Positions 47,710 to 57,100 of a stretch of DNA of 64,000 nt are shown one piece after another; position 1 is the stretch's first letter; each line of letters begins with the position of its first letter. The DNA is taken from contig JAILRB010000056.1 of NCBI GenBank assembly GCA_024698585.1, positions 45,268 through 109,267 on the forward strand, given 5' to 3'. The notes beneath the pieces were generated by a model that saw nothing but the letters and a program-made list of their open reading frames with translations, searched no databases and had not been told where the DNA came from. Source of the stretch: Eubacterium sp. GTDB lineage: Bacteria; Bacillota; Clostridia; Lachnospirales; Lachnospiraceae. Made by a program: the position numbers and the translations under genes.

Positions 47710-47746
47710 AAAATCCTGAGAAACATATCGTTTCTCAGGATTTTTT
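47710..47746 (+). terminator. Rho-independent terminator after nfnB
   Basis: AATCCTGAGAAAC (about 47712-47724) pairs perfectly with GTTTCTCAGGATT and is followed by a T run; flanking A residues make it potentially bidirectional. Confidence 0.93.
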
Positions 47747-47893
47747 ATTGTGCAAAATGCAACGTAATGTTTGTGTTGCGAAAAACGGCGTAGAGTGTTA
47801 TAATATGCCATAAAACAAGTCACATAATGTATGAAACAACCTTGTAAAAATCAAAAACGTGATTATTAAGGTGCACTTGAAAGGAGGGAAAAA

Positions 47894-47911
47894 ATGAGTT
47901 GTACCATATGA
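47894..47911 (+). other. Five-codon ORF (MSCTI) with strong ribosome site at the head of the repeat array
   Basis: AAAGGAGGG then AAAAA then ATG AGT TGT ACC ATA TGA. The ribosome site is near ideal, but the frame stops after five codons inside the first 64-bp repeat. It may be a leader peptide or the decayed start of a lost gene. It is the only part of 47747-48282 that looks translated apart from the repeat array. Confidence 0.3.
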
Positions 47912-48284
47912 AATTAAAAACTGTTTGGCATAAGGTACACTTAATGGCGTACGGAAATGTGGTTGTACCATAAGAATAAAAGAAGTTCAAATCGTAAGGT
48001 ACACTTGACTCGTGAGGGATCGAATGACTGTACCATACGATTACAAAAATCTACAAACATAAGGTAACCAGGAACGAAAATACAGAAAGAGTTGTACCAT
48101 ACATAGCAGAAAAAAGAAAAACATAGGGTAACCTGGAGCGAAATAGTAAAGAGCGGTGTACCGTACGAATTAGAAAAATGAACAACGTAAGGCAGTCAGA
48201 AACAAAAACAAAAAAAGAGGTGTACCTTGCAAACTTGGAAAAAATAAGAACTATGGTAAATGAGTAGGAAGGATGAGAAAATAT
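47900..48284. repeat. 64-bp tandem repeat array, six degenerate units
   Basis: Units start at 47900, 47964, 48029, 48093, 48157 and 48221 with TGTACC(A/G/T)TA-type heads; lengths are 64, 65, 64, 64, 64 and 64. A partial earlier unit precedes 47900. Each has a head TGTACC, an A-rich middle and a TAAGGTACACTTG-like segment about 35 bases in. The head and GGTACA can pair in the early units, giving a hairpin; later units have drifted. 64 is not a multiple of three, so this is not a repeated peptide. There are no spacers, so it is not a CRISPR. The last unit runs to the start codon of the gene at 48283. Confidence 0.8.
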
Positions 48285-49077
48285 GAAAAGTTTAGCGAAT
48301 GAAATTAGGTATGAAAAAGAAAGAACGGAAAGAATACGAAAACGTGCGGAGATTGAATTGATGAGATTGGGGAAGGTGGAGGCAAAAAACATCTGGGTGA
48401 CAAAAAAGCATAGTACACTTCAGTTTTATGAACGGGAACATGATAAGTATCGGTACATTCCTTCAAATCAAACAGAAGAAGCAATCAAGAGTGTAAAGTA
48501 TGAATATTATGATAGAATATATAAGAATGCCATTAAGAGAGAGAAGATACTAGATAAATTAGAAGAAGGTTTGAAGGCATATTCTATTGATAGTGTGTAT
48601 GAAAAGATGGGGAGAGGGAAACAAAAACTGATTGAACCATTGAGTATGACAAGGGAACAATACCGTGAAATGTGGCTGAATGAAGAATATCAGGGGAAAA
48701 CTTTCTATGAAGATAATTTAGAGATTCGGACTGATCGGGGAGAACGGGTGCGTTCAAAATCAGAAAAAATCATCGCGGACAAATTGTACCGGGAAGGTAT
48801 CGCCTATCGTTATGAATACCCACTGGAGATTCCGGGATGGGGAACGATTTATCCTGATTTTACTATTTTAGATGAGGAAAATCGTAGAAATCTGATTTAT
48901 GAACATTTTGGAATGATGGATAATGAAGAGTATGCGAACAATGCAATTGCGAAGCTACAACTATATGCAGAGGCAGGATATATTTTAGGGGATGACTTGT
49001 TTATCACAATGGAAACATCTACAAAACCATTTGACAGTAGAATGTTGGACGGGATAATTAAGCAAATAAAAAATTAA
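48283..49077 (+). CDS. Hypothetical protein with PD-(D/E)XK nuclease-like C-terminal half
   Basis: The product is 264 residues with GGAAGG before the ATG and no signal peptide. The N-terminal half is helical and very charged (MKSLANEIRYEKERTERIRKRAE). The C-terminal half has the order RSKSEKIIADKL (Glu), YRYEYPLEI, YPDFTILD (Asp), YEHFGMMD (Glu), then a Lys-containing helix. This is the usual motif pattern of restriction-endonuclease-fold proteins of the DUF559/VSR-like kind. Similar proteins are widespread as single genes in Lachnospiraceae and have no established function. It lies directly downstream of the 64-bp repeat array, whose last unit contains its ribosome site. Confidence 0.6.
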   Translation: MKSLANEIRYEKERTERIRKRAEIELMRLGKVEAKNIWVTKKHSTLQFYEREHDKYRYIPSNQTEEAIKSVKYEYYDRIYKNAIKREKILDKLEEGLKAYSIDSVYEKMGRGKQKLIEPLSMTREQYREMWLNEEYQGKTFYEDNLEIRTDRGERVRSKSEKIIADKLYREGIAYRYEYPLEIPGWGTIYPDFTILDEENRRNLIYEHFGMMDNEEYANNAIAKLQLYAEAGYILGDDLFITMETSTKPFDSRMLDGIIKQIKN

Positions 49078-49133
49078 ATTTTTTCAACACATGATGGCGT
49101 TGGATTGTATCTATAGTGAAAGGAGGAAGGAAC

Positions 49134-49619
49134 ATGAAAGAATCTTTGTTGCGTACGGACGAAGAACAAGAATTTACAGAAATATATTATAGACATGTGG
49201 ATGCTGTGTTCCGCCTTTGTTTTACTTATTTAAAGAATAAACAGGATACAGATGATGCAGTGCAGGAAGTTTTTTTGAAATTATTGAATTATAAGGGGGC
49301 TTTTGAAAGTGAAGAACATCGAAAGGCGTGGTTGATTGTGACCGCATCAAATTACTGTAAGAACTTTTTGAAACATTGGTGGAGAAAGCGTAAGAATATT
49401 GATGATTATACAGAAATCATTGGAGGCGCGAGTTATGAAGTGGATGAAATGATGGAACTGGTTTTGGCGCTACCGGATAAGTATAAGACAGCAGTGTATC
49501 TATATTATTATGAAGGATATGACAGTGCACAAATTGCTAAGATGCTTAATAAACCGGCAGGCACCATACGAAGTCATTTATCGACTGCAAGAAAAATGTT
49601 GAAGAAGGAAATGGAGTAA
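49134..49619 (+). CDS. ECF-type RNA polymerase sigma factor
   Basis: ATG 49134 lies 7 bases after AGGAGG and gives 161 residues. Region 2 (about 16-85) shows YYRHVDAVFRLCFTYLKNKQDTDDAVQEVFLKLL, the -10 recognition helix with its DDAVQEVF hallmark. Region 4 (about 105-160) shows ALPDKYKTAVYLYYYEGYDSAQIAKMLNKPAGTIRSHLSTARKMLK, a helix-turn-helix. It directs transcription of a stimulus-dependent regulon. The next gene, 5 bases on, encodes its probable membrane-bound anti-sigma factor. The pair sits about 1.4 kb upstream of the GH43-GH115 operon, but that operon has its own sigma-A-like promoter, so direct control of it is not shown. Confidence 0.9.
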   Translation: MKESLLRTDEEQEFTEIYYRHVDAVFRLCFTYLKNKQDTDDAVQEVFLKLLNYKGAFESEEHRKAWLIVTASNYCKNFLKHWWRKRKNIDDYTEIIGGASYEVDEMMELVLALPDKYKTAVYLYYYEGYDSAQIAKMLNKPAGTIRSHLSTARKMLKKEME

Positions 49620-49624
49620 GAGAT

Positions 49625-50767
49625 ATGGATGATAGAATTAAGAAATCTTATGACAAGATTACACCAACAGATTCAAATAAAAGGGAAATCCTTATGAAAA
49701 TACAGAACTCCAGAAAAGAAAATGCGAAATCCAATGGATTTTCTTTAGGGAAGGAGTTTTATATGAAAAAAGCAGTAACGGCGGTTGTGATAGCGTTATG
49801 TGTGCTATCAGTTTCCACAGGGGTGTATGCGACCTATCGTTGGTTGACCGGAAAGCAGGTTGCATCTGAATTGGGGGATCAGAAACTAGCAAAATATTTT
49901 GAAAAGAGTGAAGAGAAAATTAAAATACAAGAACAGGGAAATTATAAAGTGGCATTTTTAGGAACGGTTTCAGGGAAAAATATTAGTGATAATTTATCTA
50001 CAGATGTAGATGCAAAGATGAGTTATTTTGTGACAGCGGTAGAGCATAGGGATGGAACACCAATTGGTGATGAAGAGGACGTGATTGTTTCCCCATTTGT
50101 TCAGGGAGTCTCGCCAATGGAATTCAATGTCTATTCTATGGAAAAGAGTGCAGCCAGAGGAATTAGAAAAGATGGAGTTTTGTATCTTTTGACAGAATGT
50201 CAGAATCTGGAAATTTTTGCAGATCGAAAAGTGTATCTTGCAGTCATGGACGGACCAAATATGGGACAGGGATATCAGATGGATGATGAAAACGGAGAAA
50301 TTAAGAGGAATGATGCCTTTGAGGGATTAAATATGCTGTTTGAGTTGGAACTAGATTCTGCAAAAGCGAATAAGGAAGAAGCACAAAAGTATCTGGATGA
50401 AATAAGAAAAAATATGGAAGATTCTGGGAAAGAACCAAACAATGCAACACCAAGGAATGATTTGAAAAATCTGGAAGAAGCATTGAAGGAGTCAGAGGTC
50501 GTAAAGGGGTCAAAGAAAGTGTTGCAGCCAGACGCAGATGGATCTCTGAATTACGACACAAGGGAAATCTATTTTTCAACGGATGCTGATTTTGTAAAGA
50601 AGAACGGAAGGCAAAATGTGACTTTTTATGGTGATGAGAATGAACAAGATTATATTGTAGTTTTTTCATATGAGAATGGAAGTTATTATGGGGAGTTATA
50701 TCGTTGTAATCGGGCAACGATAAAGAAGTTTGAAATAAAGAGACGTGATGGAAAAGAGATAAAATAA
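49625..50767 (+). CDS. Probable membrane anti-sigma factor paired with the ECF sigma
   Basis: The product is 380 residues. A cytoplasmic N-terminal segment (1-48) is followed by one membrane helix (about 50-70, AVTAVVIALCVLSVSTGVYA) and an extracellular region of about 300 residues. The outside region begins with a beta-type domain (about 80-240) and includes a charged helix (about 240-290, KANKEEAQKYLDEIRKN). The topology and the 5-base gap to the sigma gene fit a one-pass anti-sigma/sensor protein. I see no carbohydrate-binding motif, zinc-binding anti-sigma motif or protease site. It resembles proteins with N-terminal anti-sigma and C-terminal DUF4179-like regions, with moderate certainty. 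Confidence 0.75.
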   Translation: MDDRIKKSYDKITPTDSNKREILMKIQNSRKENAKSNGFSLGKEFYMKKAVTAVVIALCVLSVSTGVYATYRWLTGKQVASELGDQKLAKYFEKSEEKIKIQEQGNYKVAFLGTVSGKNISDNLSTDVDAKMSYFVTAVEHRDGTPIGDEEDVIVSPFVQGVSPMEFNVYSMEKSAARGIRKDGVLYLLTECQNLEIFADRKVYLAVMDGPNMGQGYQMDDENGEIKRNDAFEGLNMLFELELDSAKANKEEAQKYLDEIRKNMEDSGKEPNNATPRNDLKNLEEALKESEVVKGSKKVLQPDADGSLNYDTREIYFSTDADFVKKNGRQNVTFYGDENEQDYIVVFSYENGSYYGELYRCNRATIKKFEIKRRDGKEIK

Positions 50768-50771
50768 ACGA

Positions 50772-50804
50772 AAATCGGATGAGGATTTCCCATCCGATTT
50801 TTTG
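50772..50804 (+). terminator. Rho-independent terminator after the anti-sigma gene
   Basis: AATCGGATG (50773-50781) pairs with CATCCGATT (50791-50799), followed by T. Confidence 0.9.
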
Positions 50805-50856
50805 TTTAAATGTCGAGAAAAAATGAAAAGTATTTGTTCAAGGCTTTGAAGAACGC

Positions 50857-50905
50857 AATACAATTTCGAGACAGGCGTAGTGCTAGCTGCGTTTGATAAA
50901 TGTAT
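50857..50905. repeat. REP-like sequence related to the one upstream of spoIID
   Basis: ACAATTTCGAGACAGGCGTAG then a GCTAGC palindrome and TTTGATAAATGT. This parallels ACAATCTCGAAACAAGCGTAG...TTTCGATGATTGT near 35550. Similarity is clear by eye but imperfect. Confidence 0.35.
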
Positions 50906-50995
50906 AAAAACGATACAAAAGTCTTGCATTTTTTTGGTTTTCTTATCTGGAATTGGCAGGAATAAAAAATGAAACCATTTCTCAAAAAAGGCGAA

Positions 50996-51024
50996 TTGAC
51001 AGGGAAAAAGGGGCTTCATAAAAT
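50996..51024 (+). promoter_or_regulatory. Promoter of the GH43-GH115 operon
   Basis: TTGACA (50996-51001), 17 bases, TAAAAT (51019-51024), 39 bases before the start codon at 51063. It matches the housekeeping consensus. Confidence 0.7.
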
Positions 51025-51062
51025 CGGCAATGAGAGAGAAAAAGTATCAAAGGAGATTATTT

Positions 51063-54000
51063 ATGAAGAAATGGAAGAAACAGCTTAGCTTATTACTTGT
51101 ATTTGTGCTGAGCGTTGCAATGGGGATGCCAGACTTTTCGAAGAATCGTGGCATCTATATTTTTGCAGCGACTCCCCCTGTTGAGGAAAACACTTATTAC
51201 AACATTATCAATGTTTCCACGGGACGATTCATTGATATTCCGAGCAGCACAGATGCAGATGGAACACTGCTTCATACCTGGAGACTAAATGGCTCCACGG
51301 CAGAGCAGTTTTCCTTTGTCAGCGCATCCACATCTGGATATTATGAAATTATTCCGCGATGTGCTGCAACAAGAGCCATAGACAATCCATCCAGCAGTAT
51401 GAGTGCAGGAACCCAGTATCAGATTTATACTCAGAATCATACGGATTCCCAGCAGTTCAAACTGCAAAGTGATGGCAAGGGAAACTATCGAATTGTCAAT
51501 AAAAAAAGTGGAATGGCATTGACGGATATGTTTGACTCTGCAACATCAGAAGACAGCGTGCGTCAGCAGACTATTGCAGAAGATGAACGGCAGTTATGGA
51601 AAATTGCCAAGGTTCCGAATACATACACGTTTACCAATCCGATTAAGCAGGACGGGGCGGATCCTTGGGTAGTTCAGGCAGGAAGCAAGTACTACCTTTG
51701 CTATGCCAACGGAGATAAAAAAATCTATATTCGTCCGATGGATAAATTGGAAAATATGCGTAGTGCCAAGGATACGCTGATTTTTACGGCACCAGATACG
51801 GGAATGTACAGCAAGGAAACCTGGGCACCGGAACTTCATTACGTGGATGGGCGTTGGTATGTGTACTATGCAGCGGATGATGGAACCAATGCGAACCACA
51901 GAATGTATGTATTAGAAGGTGGAAGTAACCCGGATGACCCATTAGACGGAAGTTATAACTTTAAAGGTAAAATTTACGATCCCAGCAATGATCGGTGGGC
52001 CATTGACGGAACGGTTTTGAAGTTCAATGGACAGAATTACTTTGTATGGTCCGGTTGGGACGTATCTAATGGAAACGAGCAGAATCTTTATATTGCAACC
52101 ATGAGCAATCCATGGACTTTGTCGTCTTCCAGAGTTTGTATCTCTAAGCCAACCAACTCCTGGGAAAAGACCGGTTCGTCCAGCATTAATGAAGGACCAC
52201 AGATTTTAGTGAATGGAAGTAAGGTACATATCGTTTATTCGGCAGCAGGTAGCTGGTCTAACAATTATTGTCTTGGCTGTCTGACCTGTACAGATGGCAA
52301 TCTCATGAATCCATCGTCTTGGACGAAAAGTGCCAACCCGGTATTTAAGAAGACGGAGCATGTGTTTGGAGTAGGGCATGCATCCTTTGTAAAGTCGAAG
52401 GACGGAAAAGAAGACTGGATTGTATATCATGCTGCCCAGTACAGTGGTTCCAAGTGGTCCAGAAATATTAGAACTCAGATGTTTACCTGGACGGATAACG
52501 GGTATCCGTTTTTCGGGGAACCGGTGGATCAGGGAGTTTCTCTGACCAGACCATCGGAAACTTATACAGCACCGGTAAACACTACAAGCTACTATAAGAT
52601 TGTAAATGTGGGAACCGGAAAGAGTTTGGACATTCCGGATAAAGGGGATGCCAACGGAATTAAGGTGCAGACCTATAAAAACAATAATACTATTGCCCAG
52701 CGATTCCGCTTTAAACACACCGGAAACGGCTGGTATAGTATTGTGCCAAAATGTGCAGAAACCAGAGCCATTGATAATCCATCCTCATCGAAATCCAGAG
52801 GTACGGAATATCAGATTTACACCCAGAACGGTTCTGCGGCACAGAAGTTTAAGTTCGAATATGTAGGCGATGGAAAATATCGCATTATCAATAAGGCTAG
52901 TTTATTTGCAATGGCAGATACCTCAGAGTTAGGTGGAAGCTATGTAGCACAGAGAACCCTACAGAATGAAGATTATCAGTTATGGAATATTGTTCCAATG
53001 GATGAGGAGCCAAGTTATGAACCGACCAATAATGTTGTCGTTTCTGATGGTGACCAGTGGAATTCCCTGGGAGCATGGTCCTACTATTTTGGAAGCTGGA
53101 ATAATTCCAACGGAACTTATAGTGGTGGAAGCAGTGCGGACAAGTTTTCACTGAATATTACTTCTAATAATAAGGCGTTATGGGGAATTCAGGTAGCACT
53201 GGACAATCAGACAGTGATTCCGGGACATCAATATCGCTATTCCGTAAAAGTGAATTCTTCTGCTGCAGGAAGTATTTTAAGTAAGGAAGATGTATCCAAG
53301 GATCATGAAAAGACAACGTCGATTGTGGCAGGAAACACAGTGATTCAGGATACCTTCACAGCTACGGATTCCAAGGCGAAGATTTTGTTTGAACTGGCTT
53401 CCGGGATTGATGCGGGAACCACATTGCAGTTCACGGAATATTCCCTGGTGGACTTAACAGCGCAGCAGGAAATCACGACAGCAGAAGTGACCACTAAAGA
53501 AGTGACCACAGAAGAAATTACAACAGAACCGCCGACACAATCTAGTGACATTACAGTGGATGAGAATGGAATTGCCACATCATCCAAGGTTCGTATTTCA
53601 GGCTATCAGATTAGTACTTATTACGAAGGAAGTAGAATCCTTGCATCTGTGGATAAGAAGATTGACGGAAAGAATGTCGTGGACTATGGTCTGGTCTTTG
53701 GAATCAAGGAATACGGAGACGTGGATACCGGAATCGAAAACAAGGATATGGTTGTGGGAGCGAACAATCCTTACGTGAAGTCTTATGCATCTACGGATAA
53801 AGATTTGAATAGTCCTGCAAATGATTCCACGGAAGAGACAAAGAACTTTATCATGACCATGAAGTTCGGAAAGAACAATAAAAAAGCATATGGTGCAGCG
53901 TATAAGGTGCGTTCCTATGTGGTATTGGAAGATGGAACTTATGTCTATAGCAAGGTGGGAAATTACTCTGTCTTTAAAATTGCAAAAGTATTGTACGAAA

Positions 54001-54128
54001 ACTTTTACATGAATTCTCAGGCTTCCCATAACTATTTGCTGACAAATATCTTAAGAGTGGTCGAGGAAGACTATCCGGAGAAAGAATACCAGTGGGGAAG
54101 TACGATTTTAAAACCAGGTGATATGTAA
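51063..54128 (+). CDS. Secreted GH43 glycosidase with two ricin-type lectin domains
   Basis: ATG 51063 follows AAAGGAG and opens the signal peptide (MKKWKKQLSLLLVFVLSVAMG); the product is 1021 residues. Domains: ricin-type beta-trefoil lectin (about 42-185), a five-bladed GH43 domain (about 190-495) with Asp200 in GADPWVV, a second family Asp in IDGTVLKF and the catalytic Glu in INEGPQIL, a second ricin-type domain (about 505-640), a CBM4/9-like domain (about 655-795), a TTEVTTKEVTTEE-type linker, and the shared C-terminal domain (about 840-1021, ending EYQWGS). GH43 enzymes act mostly on arabinose or xylose linkages in plant hemicellulose; some with ricin-type modules act on galactans, so the exact specificity is open. 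Co-transcribed with GH115 14 bases downstream. Confidence 0.9.
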   Translation: MKKWKKQLSLLLVFVLSVAMGMPDFSKNRGIYIFAATPPVEENTYYNIINVSTGRFIDIPSSTDADGTLLHTWRLNGSTAEQFSFVSASTSGYYEIIPRCAATRAIDNPSSSMSAGTQYQIYTQNHTDSQQFKLQSDGKGNYRIVNKKSGMALTDMFDSATSEDSVRQQTIAEDERQLWKIAKVPNTYTFTNPIKQDGADPWVVQAGSKYYLCYANGDKKIYIRPMDKLENMRSAKDTLIFTAPDTGMYSKETWAPELHYVDGRWYVYYAADDGTNANHRMYVLEGGSNPDDPLDGSYNFKGKIYDPSNDRWAIDGTVLKFNGQNYFVWSGWDVSNGNEQNLYIATMSNPWTLSSSRVCISKPTNSWEKTGSSSINEGPQILVNGSKVHIVYSAAGSWSNNYCLGCLTCTDGNLMNPSSWTKSANPVFKKTEHVFGVGHASFVKSKDGKEDWIVYHAAQYSGSKWSRNIRTQMFTWTDNGYPFFGEPVDQGVSLTRPSETYTAPVNTTSYYKIVNVGTGKSLDIPDKGDANGIKVQTYKNNNTIAQRFRFKHTGNGWYSIVPKCAETRAIDNPSSSKSRGTEYQIYTQNGSAAQKFKFEYVGDGKYRIINKASLFAMADTSELGGSYVAQRTLQNEDYQLWNIVPMDEEPSYEPTNNVVVSDGDQWNSLGAWSYYFGSWNNSNGTYSGGSSADKFSLNITSNNKALWGIQVALDNQTVIPGHQYRYSVKVNSSAAGSILSKEDVSKDHEKTTSIVAGNTVIQDTFTATDSKAKILFELASGIDAGTTLQFTEYSLVDLTAQQEITTAEVTTKEVTTEEITTEPPTQSSDITVDENGIATSSKVRISGYQISTYYEGSRILASVDKKIDGKNVVDYGLVFGIKEYGDVDTGIENKDMVVGANNPYVKSYASTDKDLNSPANDSTEETKNFIMTMKFGKNNKKAYGAAYKVRSYVVLEDGTYVYSKVGNYSVFKIAKVLYENFYMNSQASHNYLLTNILRVVEEDYPEKEYQWGSTILKPGDM

Positions 54129-54142
54129 GGATGGAGGAAACA

Positions 54143-57100
54143 ATGAAGCAATTAAGAAATAGAATTGGTTCCCTGATACTGGTTTTTGCTATGATGTGCG
54201 GTTTGATTTCCAATACATCATTTTGTGTCAGTGGAAATGTGGAACCAACGGGAAATTCCAACGATTTTCCGATTGTATCAGGAAGCACCACAGCAACCTT
54301 GTGGGTGGATAGTTCAGAAGAACAACCGGTAAAGCGTGTTGTCAATGATTTTCGGGATGATGTGAAACGGGTGACGGGAAAGACACCGTCCATCAGCAAT
54401 GCACAGACCTTGCCAAGTGGGCCGGTCGTAATTATTGGAACCATCAATAAGAGCGCTCAGATTAAGACATTGATTCAGAACGGAAAAATTACAACAGCGG
54501 AAGTCAATGCTGTGAAGAATCAATGGGAAGCGTATTTGATTAAGGTCATCGATAAAAATACTATGGTCATTATGGGTTCCGACAACCGTGGTGCCATTTA
54601 CGGAACTTATGAGATTTCAGAACAGATGGGAGTGTCCCCTTGGTACTATTTCGCAGATGTGCCGATTCAGAAAAAGACTAATGTCTTTATGCCAAAGGGA
54701 ACGGCCATCACCGATAAGCCGGATGTAAAATATCGTGGAATCTTCATCAATGATGAAGAAAAACTCGGTGCATGGGTAGTCAATAAATTTAACCCGGACA
54801 ATAATGGCTCCGGGAAAATGGGTGCTGCCATTTATGCAAAAATCTTTGAATTGATTCTTCGGCTGAAAGGAAACTATATCTGGCCGGCGATGCATGTGAA
54901 TGCATTTGATAACATTGCAGAAAATGGTGATACCATCCGGCAGTATGGCGTGGTTATGAGAAAGACGGTGTCTGCCGGAGATGAGTGGGGAACCTTTAAG
55001 AAGAAGTATGCCTCACAGATGGGAGTCAGTGCAGACTCTCTGGTTTACGATTATACGGTAAATCCGGATGTGGTCAGAGCATTTTGGAGAGACAGTATTT
55101 CCAAGCATAAAAACACGGAAGTACAGTGGTTGTTAGGAATGCGTGGAACAGGGGATGAACCATTTAATACAGCAAACTTGAGTGATTCCAAATGGGATAA
55201 GTACGGAACAACAACCGAAGGAAGAAAAGCAGGATTATTGTCAGAAATCATTGCGGATCAGATTACAGTGTTGCAGCAGGAACTGGGGGTGGAAAAAGCA
55301 AATCAGGCCTGTAAGGCAATCCTTCCGTACAAGGAAGTTCTGCAGCTTTATAATAATCCACAGTTTACTCTGCCGCAGGACATGACGGTAATCTGGTGTG
55401 ATGACAATCACGGAATGGTTCGTCGTACGCCGACAGAGCAGGATCGTGCTAAGTCCTTAGGGGGAATGTACTATCATGCTTCCTACTGGGCACCGGCAAA
55501 TCAGAGTTATATGTGGATGAGTTCTATTCCACTTAGTGTAATCGGTGAAGAAATGAGCAAGTGCTGGGATACGGGAATCCGTAATATCTGGGTGCTTAAC
55601 GTGGGAGATCTTAAGCCGGCAGAAGGAGAAATGGACTATTTCATCCGTTGCGGATGGGATGTGGAAAAATATACAAAAGATTCGGAACAATTTTCCAGGG
55701 AATGGATTCAGAGAAACTTCGGACAGACCATGAGTGAAACTATGATGAATGAAGTGTCAGACATCCTAAAAACTTTTTATCATCATTCCAATATCCGGAA
55801 AATTGAGCATATGCGTCTGGACTTATTTGACCAGAAATATCTGAATGAATGGGATCAGCGTATGGAAATGTGGCAGGATTTATATGACCGTGCCAACGCG
55901 GTTGCCAATGCATTGCCTTCCGATGTACGTACCGGTTTTTATGAACTGGTTCAATGTAAGATTAACTGGGAATATCTGACGAACAAGTCTTATTACTATG
56001 CAGATAAGAGTAATCTGGCTTATGATCAGGGCAGAATGGCATCGGCTCAGAACTTCTCGGATATTTCCATTGCAACAGAAAAAGAAAGAAAAACAGAAAT
56101 AGCAAAATACAGTACCATTGCCAATGGAAAATGGAATGGTCTGATCGACCCGGAAAAGTATTCACCACCGGTAACCTCGCAGCTGCCGGAAACCAATCCG
56201 ACATTGGTTCTTGGGGATACGAAAATGGGTGTGTATGTGCAGGGAGAAGAAAAACCTGTTAAGAAAACATCTAAGCTGGTTGTGAACCGATATGGTCAGG
56301 ATGGAAAATTCATTGATGTTTTCAATCAGGGAGCTGACAGCTTTTCATGGAATGCCACAACCAGTGTTCCTTGGATTACCCTGTCTCAAACCTCAGGTAC
56401 GGTAAACGATGAACAGCGTATCTGGGTGACCATCAACGATTATGAAAAAGCATCCGGAAAATCCGGTGTGATTACCATTCAGTCCGGTGATGTTGTAAAG
56501 AAAATTAAAGTGGTAGTGGAAGAGGTTCCGGCAAGACTAACTAACTGCTATGTGGAAGCAGATGGTGTGGTTTCCATGGAAGCAGAGGATTATACCACAA
56601 AGAAGGATGTGGGAGAAAAATCATGGAAGGTATTAAAGAATGCCGGACGTGGTTTCTCCAAAGATATGGTTCAGGTCGTGGATGAGGCATTGGAAACCGT
56701 GGCAGAAAACAACATTAATGACAGCAGTTCTCCGTCTCTTAGTTATGACTTCTACCTGAATTCCGAGGGAAGTTTCCCGATGGAAATTTATCGATTGCCA
56801 ACAATGAATGCAGTGCCAAACGGAAAAATCAGATTTGCCTATTCCGTTGATGGACAATCACCACAGGTTGTTTCTTCCACAGCAGTGGATGAGGGAACCA
56901 CCAGTAACCAGAATAAGCAATGGGTAAAAAATCTCTTTGGACAGATTGAAAAACATCAGGTGACCTTACCGGCATTGTCCAAGGGAAAACATACCTTGAA
57001 ACTTTGGATGGTGGATAATTATATCGCCATCGATAAGATGGTAATTTACACTTCCGGAGAAGTAATTAAAAGTGCCAACGGACCGGAGGAAAGTTACCAC

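Noticed and set aside
47900..48284. CRISPR array
   Set aside because: The period is regular, but the whole 64-bp unit repeats with drift. There are no unique spacers between identical repeats and no cas genes.
49083..49133. ECF autoregulatory promoter before the sigma gene
   Set aside because: A CAACAC-like -35 is present, but without a second copy elsewhere the motif cannot be supported.
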